This document shows, piece by piece, positions 6,977-15,783 of a stretch of DNA of 64,000 bases. The stretch's first letter is position 1, and each line of letters begins with the position of its first letter. Below the pieces are notes generated by a model. That model was not told the origin of the DNA. It made no database searches and saw only the letters and a program-made list of their open reading frames with translations. Position numbers and translations under genes: made by a program. The stretch comes from Corynebacterium appendicis CIP 107643. Its GTDB lineage: Bacteria > Actinomycetota > Actinomycetes > Mycobacteriales > Mycobacteriaceae. Location: the NCBI RefSeq assembly GCF_030408415.1, contig NZ_CP046976.1:186001-250000 (forward strand), written 5' to 3'.

Positions 6977-9052
6977 ATGACTACTGCACACAACTCGGGC
7001 AACACTAAGCCGAAGAACGGCGCCGCGAAAGCTCCGTCTAACGGAGTCGACGCCAAGGCTGAGGAGAACAAGGACTTCACCAACCCGAAGTCCAAGGCCG
7101 CCGGCGTCACCCCGGGCAGCATCCTTGAGAGCAACGAGCCCAAGGGCATCCCGATGCGCGACATGTGGACCTACCAGAAAGACCACATGGAGCTCGTTTC
7201 CCCGTTGAACCGCCGCAAGTTCACCGTCATCGTCGTCGGCACCGGCCTGTCCGGCGGCGCTGCCGCCGCCGCGCTCGGCGAGCTCGGCTACAACGTGAAG
7301 AACTTCACCTACCACGACGCTCCGCGCCGCGCGCACTCCATTGCTGCACAGGGTGGCGTGAACTCTGCCCGCGGCAAGAAGATGGACAACGACGGCGCGT
7401 ACCGCCACACCAAGGACACCGTCAAGGGTGGCGACTACCGCTGCCGCGAGTCGGACTGCTGGCGCCTCGCTGTCGAGTCGGTCCGCGTGATCGACCACAT
7501 GAACGCCATCGGCGCTCCGTTTGCCCGCGAGTACGGCGGTACCCTGGCGACCCGCTCCTTCGGCGGCGTCCAGGTCTCGCGCACCTACTACACCCGCGGC
7601 CAAACAGGTCAGCAGCTCCAGCTGTCCACGGCTTCTGCGTTGCAACGCCAGATCCACCTGGGCAACGTGGAGATCTTCACGCACAACGACTTGGTCGACT
7701 TCATCATCACTGAAGAAGACGGCAAGAAGCGTTGCGAGGGCATTGTCACCCGTAACCTCATCACCGGCGAGCTGGTGCCGTTCACAGGCCACGCAGTCGT
7801 GCTGGCCACCGGCGGTTACGGCAACGTGTACCACAAGACCACGCTGGCGAAGAACTCCAACGCTTCCGCCATCATGCGCGCGTACGAGCACGGCGCATAC
7901 CTGGCGTCCCCGGCGTTCGTGCAGTTCCACCCGACGGGTCTGCCGGTCAACGCCAAGTGGCAGGCGAAGACGACGCTGATGTCGGAGTCCCTGCGTAACG
8001 ACGGCCGTATCTGGGTCCCTAAAGAACAGGGCGACGACCGCAACCCGGCCGACATTCCGGAGGAGGAGCGCGACTACTTCCTGGAACGCCGTTACCCCGC
8101 TTTCGGCAACCTGGTGCCGCGTGACGTGGCATCCCGCGCGATCTCCAAGGAGATCAACGCCGGCCGCGGCATCGGCCCGCTGAACAACGCCGCATACCTG
8201 GACTTCTCCGACGCCATCGAGCGCCTGGGCAAGGACACCATCCGCGAGCGCTACTCGAACCTGTTCGAGATGTACGAGGACTCCATCGGTGAGGACCCGT
8301 ACGAGGTGCCGATGCGCATCGCCCCGACCGTCCACTTCACCATGGGCGGCCTGTGGACCGACTTCAACGAGATGACCTCCATCGACGGCCTGTTCGCCGC
8401 CGGCGAGTGCTCGTGGACCTACCACGGCGCCAACCGCCTCGGCGCGAACTCCCTGCTGTCGGCGTCCGTCGACGGCTGGTTCACCCTGCCGTTCACCGTC
8501 CCGAACTTCCTGGCTGGCCACCTCAACGAAGAGGTGCTAAGTCTGGAGGCCGAGGAGGTCTCCGCAGCTGTGGCCCGCTCCCAGGAGCTCATCGACCGAC
8601 TGATGAACATCCACGGCGCCGAGCCGCACGGCCCGGACTACTACCACGAGAAGCTCGGCGCGATTCTCTACGAATCCTGCGGTGTCTCCCGCAACGTCGA
8701 GCTGATGGAGAAGGGCCTGAAGGCCGTGCGCGAGCTGCGCCGCGACTTCTGGGCGAACGTGAACATCCCGGGCGAAGCGATGGACATGAACCAGACCTTG
8801 GAGAACGCGATTCGCGTCGCGGACTACATCAACCTGGGCGAGCTCATGATCATCGACGCTCTCGACCGCGACGAGTCCTGCGGCGCCCACTACCGCGAGG
8901 ACCACCTCTCCGAGGACGGCGAGGCAGAGCGCGACGACGAGAACTGGTGCTTCGTCTCCGCATGGGAGCCGGGCGGCGATGAGAAGTTCATCCGCCACGC
9001 CGAACCCCTGTACTTCGATTCGATCCCGCTGATGACAAGGAACTACAAGTAA
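6977..9052 (+). CDS. sdhA: Succinate dehydrogenase flavoprotein subunit
   Basis: This 691-residue protein has the FAD motif VVGTGLSGGAAAAALGE, the flavinylation region RAHSIAAQGGVN, substrate-site signatures (HPTGLP, FTMGGLWTDF) and a C-terminal RNYK. It closely follows C. glutamicum SdhA across its length. The N-terminal 60 residues are a Lys/Asn/Ala-rich, probably flexible extension before KDHMELVSPLNRRKF. It oxidises succinate to fumarate and passes electrons via SdhB and SdhC to menaquinone. The frame is open upstream inside sdhC, but ATG 6977 with GGAGG before it is the start. Confidence 0.97.
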   Translation: MTTAHNSGNTKPKNGAAKAPSNGVDAKAEENKDFTNPKSKAAGVTPGSILESNEPKGIPMRDMWTYQKDHMELVSPLNRRKFTVIVVGTGLSGGAAAAALGELGYNVKNFTYHDAPRRAHSIAAQGGVNSARGKKMDNDGAYRHTKDTVKGGDYRCRESDCWRLAVESVRVIDHMNAIGAPFAREYGGTLATRSFGGVQVSRTYYTRGQTGQQLQLSTASALQRQIHLGNVEIFTHNDLVDFIITEEDGKKRCEGIVTRNLITGELVPFTGHAVVLATGGYGNVYHKTTLAKNSNASAIMRAYEHGAYLASPAFVQFHPTGLPVNAKWQAKTTLMSESLRNDGRIWVPKEQGDDRNPADIPEEERDYFLERRYPAFGNLVPRDVASRAISKEINAGRGIGPLNNAAYLDFSDAIERLGKDTIRERYSNLFEMYEDSIGEDPYEVPMRIAPTVHFTMGGLWTDFNEMTSIDGLFAAGECSWTYHGANRLGANSLLSASVDGWFTLPFTVPNFLAGHLNEEVLSLEAEEVSAAVARSQELIDRLMNIHGAEPHGPDYYHEKLGAILYESCGVSRNVELMEKGLKAVRELRRDFWANVNIPGEAMDMNQTLENAIRVADYINLGELMIIDALDRDESCGAHYREDHLSEDGEAERDDENWCFVSAWEPGGDEKFIRHAEPLYFDSIPLMTRNYK

Positions 9053-9801
9053 TGAAACTGACACTTGAGATCTGGCGTCAGGCCGGACCCGACACCGAGG
9101 GCAACTTCGAGACCGTTCAGGTCGACGACGCTGTCGAGCAGATGTCGATCCTGGAGTTGCTGGACCATGTGAACAACGCCCGCGTCGAGGCAGGCGAGGA
9201 GCCGTTCACCTTCGCCTCAGACTGCCGCGAAGGTATCTGCGGCACATGCGGCCTGTCCGTCAACGGCCGCCCGCACGGCGCCGGCCAGAACACGACTGCC
9301 TGCCTGCAGCGCCTGTTCAACTACAAGGACGGCGACACGCTGCGCATCGAGCCGTTCCGCTCCGCAGCCTTCCCGGTGATCAAGGACCTCACCGTGGACC
9401 GCTCGGCGCTGGACCGAGTGATGCAGCAGGGCGGCTACGTCTCCATCCAAGCCGGCACTGCCCCGGATGCGGACACCCTGCACGTCAACCACCAGACCGC
9501 GGAGAAGGCTCTCGACTTCGCCGCCTGCATCGGCTGCGGCGCTTGCGTCGCTGCCTGCCCGAACGGTGCAGCGCACCTGTTCACCGGCGCGAAGCTCAAC
9601 CACCTGAAGCTCCTGCCGCTGGGCCAGGAGGAGCGCGGCAAGCGCGCGCGCCAGATGGTCGACGAGCTGGAGACCAACTTCGGCCACTGCACCCTCTACG
9701 GCGAGTGTGCCGACGTCTGCCCGGCGGGCATCCCGCTGGAGGCGGTCGGCGCGATCAACAAGGAGCGCGCACGCGCAGCCTTCCGCGGTAAGGACGATTA
9801 G
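9052..9801 (+). CDS. sdhB: Succinate dehydrogenase iron-sulfur subunit
   Basis: This 249-residue protein has the 2Fe-2S motif CREGICGTCG in the N-terminal ferredoxin domain. The C-terminal domain has CIGCGACVAACPN, and CTLYGECADVCPAGIP holds the remaining cluster ligands. It relays electrons from the SdhA flavin to SdhC. The start ATG overlaps the sdhA stop (TAATG), so translation is coupled. It is the last gene of the operon. Confidence 0.97.
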   Translation: MKLTLEIWRQAGPDTEGNFETVQVDDAVEQMSILELLDHVNNARVEAGEEPFTFASDCREGICGTCGLSVNGRPHGAGQNTTACLQRLFNYKDGDTLRIEPFRSAAFPVIKDLTVDRSALDRVMQQGGYVSIQAGTAPDADTLHVNHQTAEKALDFAACIGCGACVAACPNGAAHLFTGAKLNHLKLLPLGQEERGKRARQMVDELETNFGHCTLYGECADVCPAGIPLEAVGAINKERARAAFRGKDD

Positions 9802-9864
9802 GTCACCACAGCGCCCCCGCCCCCAGCCGTGAATCGGGGAGGGGTTGGAGTGGCCGCGACGATC

Positions 9865-9870
9865 TATAAT
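9865..9870 (+). promoter_or_regulatory. Consensus -10 (TATAAT)
   Basis: A perfect TATAAT lies 67 bases before the membrane-protein gene at 9938, in a GC-rich gap after sdhB. It is probably that gene's promoter. Confidence 0.5.
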
Positions 9871-9937
9871 CGAGTAGTGGTCGCGCACGGCGCGCACGGC
9901 ACACCCCCCTTAGGTTTCAGGAAAGAGAGACAGTTCC

Positions 9938-10315
9938 ATGAGTGGACACGCAGGACCCGCACCTGTTGCGGATATTTCGGTCGAGAGCTTCCCGGAGTAC
10001 GGCACCGCCATCCATGACGGCTACATTGACGGCTACGACCCGGTGTCGCTGGGCGCTCCGCATTCCTCGCTGATCAAGCACATCACGTGGGTCGGCATGG
10101 CGCTGCTCCTGGCGTCGCTGGCTGGCTTCGGCACGCTGATCTACGGTGCAGCCACCACGATCTGGGGCCACGGCGCAAGCAGCGACATTTCGGAGACCGT
10201 GCTGATCGCCGGCGGCATCATCACCGCTGTGACGCTCATCGGCGGCATCGTCGCCATCCGCGCGGGCCGCTCCGGGTACCGCAAGTACCGCAAGGATACG
10301 GGCCGCATCAACTAG
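9938..10315 (+). CDS. Small membrane protein downstream of sdhCAB
   Basis: This 125-residue protein has about 45 soluble N-terminal residues, two transmembrane segments (near 48-70 and 85-107) and a short basic tail (RSGYRKYRKDTGR) predicted to be cytoplasmic. AGGAAAGAGA precedes ATG. The gene follows sdhCAB as in C. glutamicum, but it has its own TATAAT and terminator, so it may be separately expressed. No domain of known function is recognised. Confidence 0.8.
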   Translation: MSGHAGPAPVADISVESFPEYGTAIHDGYIDGYDPVSLGAPHSSLIKHITWVGMALLLASLAGFGTLIYGAATTIWGHGASSDISETVLIAGGIITAVTLIGGIVAIRAGRSGYRKYRKDTGRIN

Positions 10316-10339
10316 CTCATAAGGGGCGCGCCGACGCAT

Positions 10340-10384
10340 AGAACCTCCTTCTCGCGCACGGAGTGTGAGGGGGAGGTTCTTTTG
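10340..10384 (+). terminator. Rho-independent-like terminator
   Basis: Arms AGAACCTCC and GGAGGTTCT separated by 23 bases, followed by TTT. It ends the unit at 9938-10315. Confidence 0.65.
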
Positions 10385-10389
10385 CGCTT

Positions 10390-10395
10390 TAATAC
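10390..10395 (+). promoter_or_regulatory. -10 box of leaderless DUF445 gene
   Basis: TAATAC, 5 bases before ATG 10401, with no ribosome site. Confidence 0.45.
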
Positions 10396-10400
10396 GGTGC

Positions 10401-11711
10401 ATGGGAAAGCATGAGATGGAGTCGTCGATAAGCGGAAAGCTCGCTGTGCCCAGCCCTTCGCCGGAGGTGGAGGCGGAGCGTCGGCGCTCGCTGCGGATCC
10501 ATAAGGCGTGGGTGACGGGGCTGCTCGTGCTCGCAGCGGTGGTGTACATCGCGTGCGAGTGGTGGATCACGCGCGGCGCGGCGCCCGCGTGGGTGCCGTA
10601 CGTGCGCGCGGCGTCGGAGGCGGGCATGGTCGGCGGTCTCGCGGACTGGTTCGCGGTCACCGCGCTGTTCCGCTACCCGATGGGCATCCCGATCCCGCAC
10701 ACGGCGCTCGTGCCGAAAAAGAAGGACCAGATCGGCGGCGCGCTCAGCGAATTTGTCGGCGAGAATTTCCTCAACGCGGAGCTGATCACGGAAAAGGTCG
10801 CGGAAGCGAACCTACCGGAGCGCGCGGGGGAGTGGCTGTCGCGGCGTGAGAACGCGGAGAAGGTCTCGGAGCAGGTCGGCCGCTTCACGGGCAACGCGAT
10901 CGCGGCGATCGACCCGAAGGACGCGGAAGCGCTGATCAACCACCAGGTGCTCGACCGTGTAGCGGAGCCCGCGTGGGGGCCGCCGCTGGGCCGTATGCTC
11001 GACGGGCTCATCGCGGACGGCAAGGTCGAGCCCGTCGTGCAGGACATCATCTCGTGGGGGCGCGCGAAGGTGGGCACGATGGAGGAAGCCGTGGTCACGA
11101 TGATCGACGAGCGCATGCCGAGCTGGGCCCCGCGATTCGCGAAGGACCTCGTCGGGGAGCGCGTCTACCGCGAGCTCGCGGATTTCATGCGCGAGATCGA
11201 CACCGATCCCGACCACGACGCGCGCAACGCGATCCGCCGCACCATCGCGCAGTTCGCGTCTGACCTGCAGTTCGACGCGGACATGATCACCCGCGTCGAA
11301 GGCATCAAAGCTGACATCATGGGGTCCACGGCAGCGAAGTCCGTCGCGGGGGAGATGTGGGGCACCGTCTCGCAATCGCTTATCGACGCCTCCTTCGACC
11401 CCTCATCCCCCCTCCGCCGCCGCGTCGCCGCACTCGCGCAAGAATGGGGCGGGCGCATCAGCACAGATCCTGAACTCCGGGCCTCCCTGGACGAGCGGAT
11501 CCAGGGAGCATCCCGGTTCATCGCCGACAACTACGCCGCCGACGTCACCGCGATCATCTCCGACACCATCGAGCGTTGGGACGGACGCGAAGCCGCCGAC
11601 AAGATCGAGCTCATGGTGGGCAAGGACCTGCAGTACATCCGCGTCAACGGAACGATTGTCGGTGCACTGGCAGGCCTGGTTATTTACACTGTGACGCAGA
11701 TACTGTTCTAG
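10401..11711 (+). CDS. DUF445 family membrane protein
   Basis: This 436-residue protein has an N-terminal transmembrane segment (about residues 35-55) followed by the conserved DUF445 signature region GGLADWFAVTALFRYPMG(I)PIPHTA. A long helical soluble domain follows, then a C-terminal hydrophobic segment (VGALAGLVIYTVTQILF). Members include E. coli YjiN; function is unknown. The frame is open to 10365, but that would overlap a terminator. ATG 10401 lies 5 bases after a TAATAC box, and ATG 10416 is an alternative. It carries two copies of the 11-bp word. Confidence 0.85.
   Translation: MGKHEMESSISGKLAVPSPSPEVEAERRRSLRIHKAWVTGLLVLAAVVYIACEWWITRGAAPAWVPYVRAASEAGMVGGLADWFAVTALFRYPMGIPIPHTALVPKKKDQIGGALSEFVGENFLNAELITEKVAEANLPERAGEWLSRRENAEKVSEQVGRFTGNAIAAIDPKDAEALINHQVLDRVAEPAWGPPLGRMLDGLIADGKVEPVVQDIISWGRAKVGTMEEAVVTMIDERMPSWAPRFAKDLVGERVYRELADFMREIDTDPDHDARNAIRRTIAQFASDLQFDADMITRVEGIKADIMGSTAAKSVAGEMWGTVSQSLIDASFDPSSPLRRRVAALAQEWGGRISTDPELRASLDERIQGASRFIADNYAADVTAIISDTIERWDGREAADKIELMVGKDLQYIRVNGTIVGALAGLVIYTVTQILF
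10423..10433 (+). repeat. 11-bp word CGTCGATAAGC
   Basis: Exact copy near the start of the DUF445 gene, within a 19-base stretch shared with 37381-37399. It reads TCG TCG ATA AGC (SSIS), which uses the rare ATA codon. Confidence 0.8.
11378..11388 (-). repeat. 11-bp word CGTCGATAAGC
   Basis: Exact copy in the DUF445 gene, read as CTT ATC GAC (LID). Confidence 0.8.
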
Positions 11712-11760
11712 ACCGTTCGACCGAAACTAGGCTTTCCCGCCTGCGCACAAGGAGACCGTC

Positions 11761-12558
11761 ATGACCGACAATTCCGCTTCCAACAACCCGTACAGCTCCG
11801 GCAACACCGGCGATTCCGGTGCGTGCAACGACGACGGCATCATGAACACCTTGAAGGGCGCCGGCGAAGCCTCCCTCAACGCGTGGTCCCGCCTGGGTGA
11901 CCTCGCTGGCGAGTTCGGCCGCAATTTCCGTGCCGACCGTGACGCCGCTGCTTCCGGTGGCGCCCACGCGGCCGACAGCGAGGACCTCACCGACGACCAC
12001 TCGGGCTTCGGCGACCAGTTCAAAGCCGCCATCGCCAACGCCCGCCAGGCGTACGAGGGCGCGGAGAACGACCGCGATTTCCGCGCCGCCACCGCCTCGC
12101 TGGCCGGCGACGCCGAGTCGATCTTCCGTGATTTCGCCGGTTCCGTCACCCGCGCCGCCGACACTGCCCGCGAGTCCGACCAGGCCGGCGAGATGAAGAC
12201 CGCTTTCCGCGATGCCGTCGACGAGGTCCGCGAGACCTTCAACGTCGCCGTCAATCAGGTCCGCAACCGCGGCGCAGAGAAGGACGGCGCAGACGGTGCC
12301 GCAGCGGAAGGCGCAACCACTGGCACTGCCACCGACAACGCCACCGAGGACACCATCGCCGATATGCGCACGCGCCTCGACGACATGATCAACCGCCTCG
12401 GCTCGGTCTTCGACCGATCTGATTCCGGCGATGCTGCGGGTGCCACCGGCGCCACAGACGCGACTCCGGGCACAGATGCCGGCTCCGATATCATCGACGG
12501 CGAGGTTGTCGAGGACCGCGGCTTCAACACCGACGGCCCCGACCCGAAGAACAACTAA
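11761..12558 (+). CDS. Acidic Ala-rich helical protein, unknown function
   Basis: This 265-residue soluble acidic protein has a disordered N-terminus (Ser/Asn-rich). A helical centre (about 30-180) has heptad-like Ala/Arg/Asp patterns such as FKAAIANARQAYEGAEN. A low-complexity Gly/Ala/Thr tail contains DIIDGEVVEDRG. ACAAGGAGA precedes ATG. No enzyme motif is seen. It lies head-to-tail with the DUF2516-like gene downstream, 30 bases apart, probably one transcript. The composition suggests a coiled-coil or scaffold-type protein, but this is only inference. Confidence 0.75.
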   Translation: MTDNSASNNPYSSGNTGDSGACNDDGIMNTLKGAGEASLNAWSRLGDLAGEFGRNFRADRDAAASGGAHAADSEDLTDDHSGFGDQFKAAIANARQAYEGAENDRDFRAATASLAGDAESIFRDFAGSVTRAADTARESDQAGEMKTAFRDAVDEVRETFNVAVNQVRNRGAEKDGADGAAAEGATTGTATDNATEDTIADMRTRLDDMINRLGSVFDRSDSGDAAGATGATDATPGTDAGSDIIDGEVVEDRGFNTDGPDPKNN

Positions 12559-12588
12559 TCTTTCCTAGAAGGTAGGCACGATTTCCCG

Positions 12589-12912
12589 ATGACGCTGTTT
12601 CAGCTTCCCGAGCTCACCCTGGAGAACTGGATCATCATCGCCCCGTCGCTGCTACGGATGATGCTGATGACTCTCGTCGGCATCGCCGGGTTCGTCGGGG
12701 CTGTCATGGCGGGCCTGACGCGCGCGGACGCCTTCGACGCCGGCGACCGTATGCCGAAGGTCGCGTGGGTGGCCATTCTGCTGCTCAGCGGCTTCGCCTG
12801 CATCAGCAGCTTCATGTTCTTGGGCCTCATCGGCTGCGTCTTCATCGGCCTGTACTTCTTCGATGTCCGACCTCAGCTGAACAACATTCTGCGCGGCAAC
12901 TACGGTTGGTAG
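12589..12912 (+). CDS. DUF2516-like small membrane protein
   Basis: This 107-residue protein is mostly hydrophobic, with three transmembrane segments (about 18-42, 57-75 and 72-92, the last two close or re-entrant). It ends in FFDVRPQLNNILRGNYGW, a tail typical of the actinobacterial DUF2516 family. Function is unknown. It precedes the DeoC-like gene by 44 bases, as in C. glutamicum, and is probably cotranscribed with it. Confidence 0.75.
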   Translation: MTLFQLPELTLENWIIIAPSLLRMMLMTLVGIAGFVGAVMAGLTRADAFDAGDRMPKVAWVAILLLSGFACISSFMFLGLIGCVFIGLYFFDVRPQLNNILRGNYGW

Positions 12913-12956
12913 AACTCCCCAGGGCCTTGCCATTCACGCGATGTTGTGGAGTAGCC

Positions 12957-13589
12957 ATGTCTGAGAACACGGATTTTGCTTGGCTCGCCGACCGCATCGG
13001 CCGCGCCGAATACGCGCAGTTCGCCTTGGCTGCGGCCCCGGAAACGAGGGGGGAACACGAGGAGCAGGCGGCGTTTGCGGATCTCGTCGGCACCGCCGGC
13101 GCGGGCATCGTGTGCGAACCCACCCAGGTGACCCACGTGAAGCGCGCTCGCGGCGGCCCCCTGATCGCGCTGATCGGATGGCCGACGGGGCGGCATCACA
13201 GTCTCATCAAAGCCGCTGAGGCGCGTCTCGCGGTCGACGACGGCGCAGACGAAGTGTGGGTGGCCGTGGACGCCGCGGCGCTGCGGGACGGGGCAGCCGG
13301 TGTGAACGCGGTGCAGGCCGACATCATCGCGGTGCGCCAAGTGATCGAGGAGCCCACGCGGTTCGGGATCACCTGCTCGGCGTCAGCGGGGAAAGAAGCG
13401 CTCCAGGCGCTGGCTGATGCCGTGGGAAAGGTGGGGGTCGATGTGGTGGCGGTGGACGTCGATAAGCCGGGTGAGCGCGAGCTGCCGAGTGTGGCGTGCG
13501 AGCTGGCGGTGCACGGCGTAATCGACTCCCTGGACGCTGCCGCGGACCTGCTGCTGGCGGGCGCGGACCGGGTGTTTCCCGTGCGCTAG
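12957..13589 (+). CDS. DeoC-like aldolase-fold protein
   Basis: This 210-residue protein resembles deoxyribose-phosphate aldolase in the centre (LIALIGWPTGRHHSLIKAAE, then DDGADEVWVAVD) and at the C-terminus (DSLDAAADLLLAGADRVFP). Classical DeoC is about 220-260 residues and has a Schiff-base Lys in an IKTSTG-type motif. That motif is not visible here; the matching region reads VVAVDVDKPGE. It may be a diverged or inactive relative. ATG 12957 has TGGAG upstream; the longer upstream frame overlaps the previous gene. It is convergent with, and overlaps by 4 bases, the LmeA-like gene. Confidence 0.65.
   Translation: MSENTDFAWLADRIGRAEYAQFALAAAPETRGEHEEQAAFADLVGTAGAGIVCEPTQVTHVKRARGGPLIALIGWPTGRHHSLIKAAEARLAVDDGADEVWVAVDAAALRDGAAGVNAVQADIIAVRQVIEEPTRFGITCSASAGKEALQALADAVGKVGVDVVAVDVDKPGERELPSVACELAVHGVIDSLDAAADLLLAGADRVFPVR
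13457..13467 (+). repeat. 11-bp word CGTCGATAAGC
   Basis: Exact copy in the DeoC-like gene (GTC GAT AAG, VDK), exactly in the stretch where the catalytic motif would be expected. Confidence 0.8.
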
Positions 13590-14365
13590 ACGGGCAGCTC
13601 GCTGAGCTGCACGTTCTCGCCTGCGACCGTGATGCGGAAGCCGTTGTCGATGACCTGGAACTGCTGAATCTTCATCGGCCCCACGACATCCTCGTTCAGG
13701 CCCTTCTGCAAGGCGTTGCTGACTGCCTCAGAGAAGAAGTCGGGCAGGTTGCGCCCGAGGATCTGGGTGGATTCAGCGGTGAAGGCGATCTGGCCGTTCT
13801 CGCTGACATCGGGGCGCAGCTCCACGCCGAAGGCACCGTTGGAGAACGTCACGGTGAACGTGCCCGCGGCGGGGTCGGTGCCCACGTCGGAGACGGTGAG
13901 GATCTCGTCGTACTCGGCGAAGCGGCCGTCCTGAGCCTCGTTGAGGGAGTGGCGGAGCTCCTGTTGCAACATGTCGCGGAGCAGCGCCTGCGGAATCTCC
14001 GTGTGGAGGATCAGCTCGTCGGCGGTGGGGTTGTCTTGGTCGAGGACGAAACCGGTGGCGTCGATGGTGGCGGGCGGGTTGCCGATGATCTCGTCGCTGT
14101 CCGGTACCAGCGTCGACGGCACCTCGATGTTGATGTGCTGGAGTTTCCCGCGGGCGAGGCCGAGAAGGACCGGGGAAGCGCCAAAACCAACGGATGCGTC
14201 CTCACGCATGTCGGAGCTCTCCGGTGCGGAGTCGCTTATGCCGGCCCGGATCTGCTGAGCGATGAGCGCGCGGACAGCGATCTCCCCGATGAACAGCAAG
14301 ATGAGGAGGCCGGCGATGATGCCCAGGACGATTTTCCAGCCCCGGCCAGTGGAAGTGCGGGTCAT
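13586..14365 (-). CDS. LmeA-like (DUF2993) phospholipid-binding protein
   Basis: This 259-residue protein has an N-terminal signal-anchor (VLGIIAGLLILLFIGEIAV) after a short basic stretch. A periplasmic beta-rich DUF2993 domain follows, with a GKLQHINIEVPS motif near the start and repeated strand patterns to the C-terminus. The family includes mycobacterial LmeA, which binds phospholipids and supports lipomannan maturation. A TULIP-like lipid-binding role at the envelope is inferred. Its 3' end overlaps the convergent DeoC-like gene by 4 bases. Confidence 0.75.
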   Translation of the reverse strand: MTRTSTGRGWKIVLGIIAGLLILLFIGEIAVRALIAQQIRAGISDSAPESSDMREDASVGFGASPVLLGLARGKLQHINIEVPSTLVPDSDEIIGNPPATIDATGFVLDQDNPTADELILHTEIPQALLRDMLQQELRHSLNEAQDGRFAEYDEILTVSDVGTDPAAGTFTVTFSNGAFGVELRPDVSENGQIAFTAESTQILGRNLPDFFSEAVSNALQKGLNEDVVGPMKIQQFQVIDNGFRITVAGENVQLSELPV

Positions 14366-14431
14366 AAATGCCCATTGTGCGTGACAGTTCTTATATTTGA
14401 CAAGCTTGTCATCGTTTACAGGCGCAGTAAA

Positions 14432-15247
14432 TTAGCTGTTCGGCGCCACCGCGGACCAATCCACAGTCAACGTGTTGTCGCGTATGCGGCGGCGCACAGG
14501 TTCAAGGGGCCATCCAGCGTCGACGAGCAGCTGGTGGGCGTGGCGCCAGCGGACGCGCGGGCCGTGGGGCGCCCAGCCGGAGGAGCGTTCCCAGGCGTCG
14601 TCGGCGGCGGCGAGAAGTTCGTGCACTGGTTCGCCGGGGATGTTGCGGTGGATCAATGCCTTGGGGAGACGCTCGGCGACGTCACTGGGTTGGTCGACGT
14701 CGTCGGGGGCCCAGGCGAGGGTGAGGGTGCGGGGGCGGGCGGTGGCGTCGATAAGCAGCCATGCGGCGCGTCGGCCGAGCTCGTCGCAGGTGCCTTCGAT
14801 GAAGAGGCCGCCGGGAGCGAGGTGTGAGGCGACGGTCTCCCAGGCGCTGACGACGTCGTCGACATCGTATTGGCGCAGGACGTTGAAGGCGCGCACGAGG
14901 TGGGGCCGGTAGCCGGCGAGTTCGAAGCCACCGAGTTCAAAGGTGACGCCGTCGCGAGGCGGCAGGACGCGGTCCGGGTGGATTTCAAGTCCGACGACGC
15001 GGGTGGCCGGATTGATCTGGCGCAGCCAGCCAGCCCATTCGACGGTGGTGGTGTGGGATGCGCCGTACCCGACATCGACGGCCAGCGGTTCAGCGGCCCC
15101 GCGCAGCAGCGACTGCACGTCAGGGTTGTAGCGCGTCCACCGGTCGGAGCGGCGCAGCCGGTTGTAGCCGGTCGTACCTCGGGTAATGACGCCAAAAGGC
15201 CGGCCATTTCCGCCCTGCGCGCGCAGGTTGTGGGCATGGTCGGCCAT
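14432..15247 (-). CDS. Class I SAM-dependent methyltransferase
   Basis: This 271-residue protein has the SAM-binding motif I VDVGYGASHTTT (near 58-69), an acidic residue on the next strand (VVGLEIHPDR) and post-motif I features (DDVVSAWETVASHLAPGG, FIEGTCDE). The substrate is unknown. Its start is 20 bases downstream of the DUF2505-like gene on the same strand, so the two are likely one transcript from the promoter at 15767-15772. Confidence 0.8.
   Translation of the reverse strand: MADHAHNLRAQGGNGRPFGVITRGTTGYNRLRRSDRWTRYNPDVQSLLRGAAEPLAVDVGYGASHTTTVEWAGWLRQINPATRVVGLEIHPDRVLPPRDGVTFELGGFELAGYRPHLVRAFNVLRQYDVDDVVSAWETVASHLAPGGLFIEGTCDELGRRAAWLLIDATARPRTLTLAWAPDDVDQPSDVAERLPKALIHRNIPGEPVHELLAAADDAWERSSGWAPHGPRVRWRHAHQLLVDAGWPLEPVRRRIRDNTLTVDWSAVAPNS
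14746..14756 (+). repeat. 11-bp word CGTCGATAAGC
   Basis: Exact copy in the methyltransferase gene (coding strand CTT ATC GAC, LID). Confidence 0.8.
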
Positions 15248-15267
15248 GGAAAAGAGCTACCTGAAAA

Positions 15268-15759
15268 TTACAGGTTTTCAGTGATCCACTTGTCGGTGAG
15301 CTCGCCTTCCTGGGTGAAGAGATCCTCGAGCGCCTCGGCGACCTTTGGCTCGATGGCGGGGCCCATGAACGGGATGTTCACGGAGGTCTCCGTCTCGTAG
15401 TTGAGCTTGGTGGTCTCGCCCTCGCCGGCAAGCTTGATGGAGCCGCCGAAGTCGACCGGGGTTCCCTTGACGTCGGCGGTGAACGAGATATCGGCGGCAT
15501 CGCCCTCGAGCGCACCGATGTTGACCACGCGCTTGACCTTCAGCGCCTGCGAGACCATCGCCTGCACGGCTTCCGGGAGGAGGGTCTGCGGCAGAACTTC
15601 GAAAAGGGTGACGGAGTTGTCGGTGAATTCGTTGACCTCGCCCGGCTCGGGGGAGAGGTTCGCGGCGATGTACTCCCAGTATTCGCGGGTGGAGTACGCC
15701 TTGTGCACCTTGTCCGCGGGCTGGTTGATGGTAACGGTGTTGTCGCTATGAGTAGCCAT
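15268..15759 (-). CDS. DUF2505 family protein
   Basis: This 163-residue protein has an SRPBCC-like arrangement: start HSDNTVTINQPADKVHKAY, central strands VNIGALEGDAADISFTADV, and a C-terminal helix VAEALEDLFTQEGELTDKW. This matches the actinobacterial DUF2505 family, of unknown function, possibly lipid-binding. The frame is open far upstream, but ATG 15759 follows a TAGTCT box by 7 bases and fits the family start. Its promoter overlaps that of murB on the other strand. Confidence 0.8.
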   Translation of the reverse strand: MATHSDNTVTINQPADKVHKAYSTREYWEYIAANLSPEPGEVNEFTDNSVTLFEVLPQTLLPEAVQAMVSQALKVKRVVNIGALEGDAADISFTADVKGTPVDFGGSIKLAGEGETTKLNYETETSVNIPFMGPAIEPKVAEALEDLFTQEGELTDKWITENL

Positions 15760-15766
15760 GCCCCAC

Positions 15767-15776
15767 AGACTACCGT
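15767..15776. promoter_or_regulatory. Back-to-back -10 boxes of murB and the DUF2505 gene
   Basis: The ten bases AGACTACCGT hold TACCGT (15771-15776, forward, 7 bases before GTG 15784) and TAGTCT (15767-15772, reverse, 7 bases before ATG 15759). The two boxes share two bases. Confidence 0.55.
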
Positions 15777-15783
15777 TGTTGTC

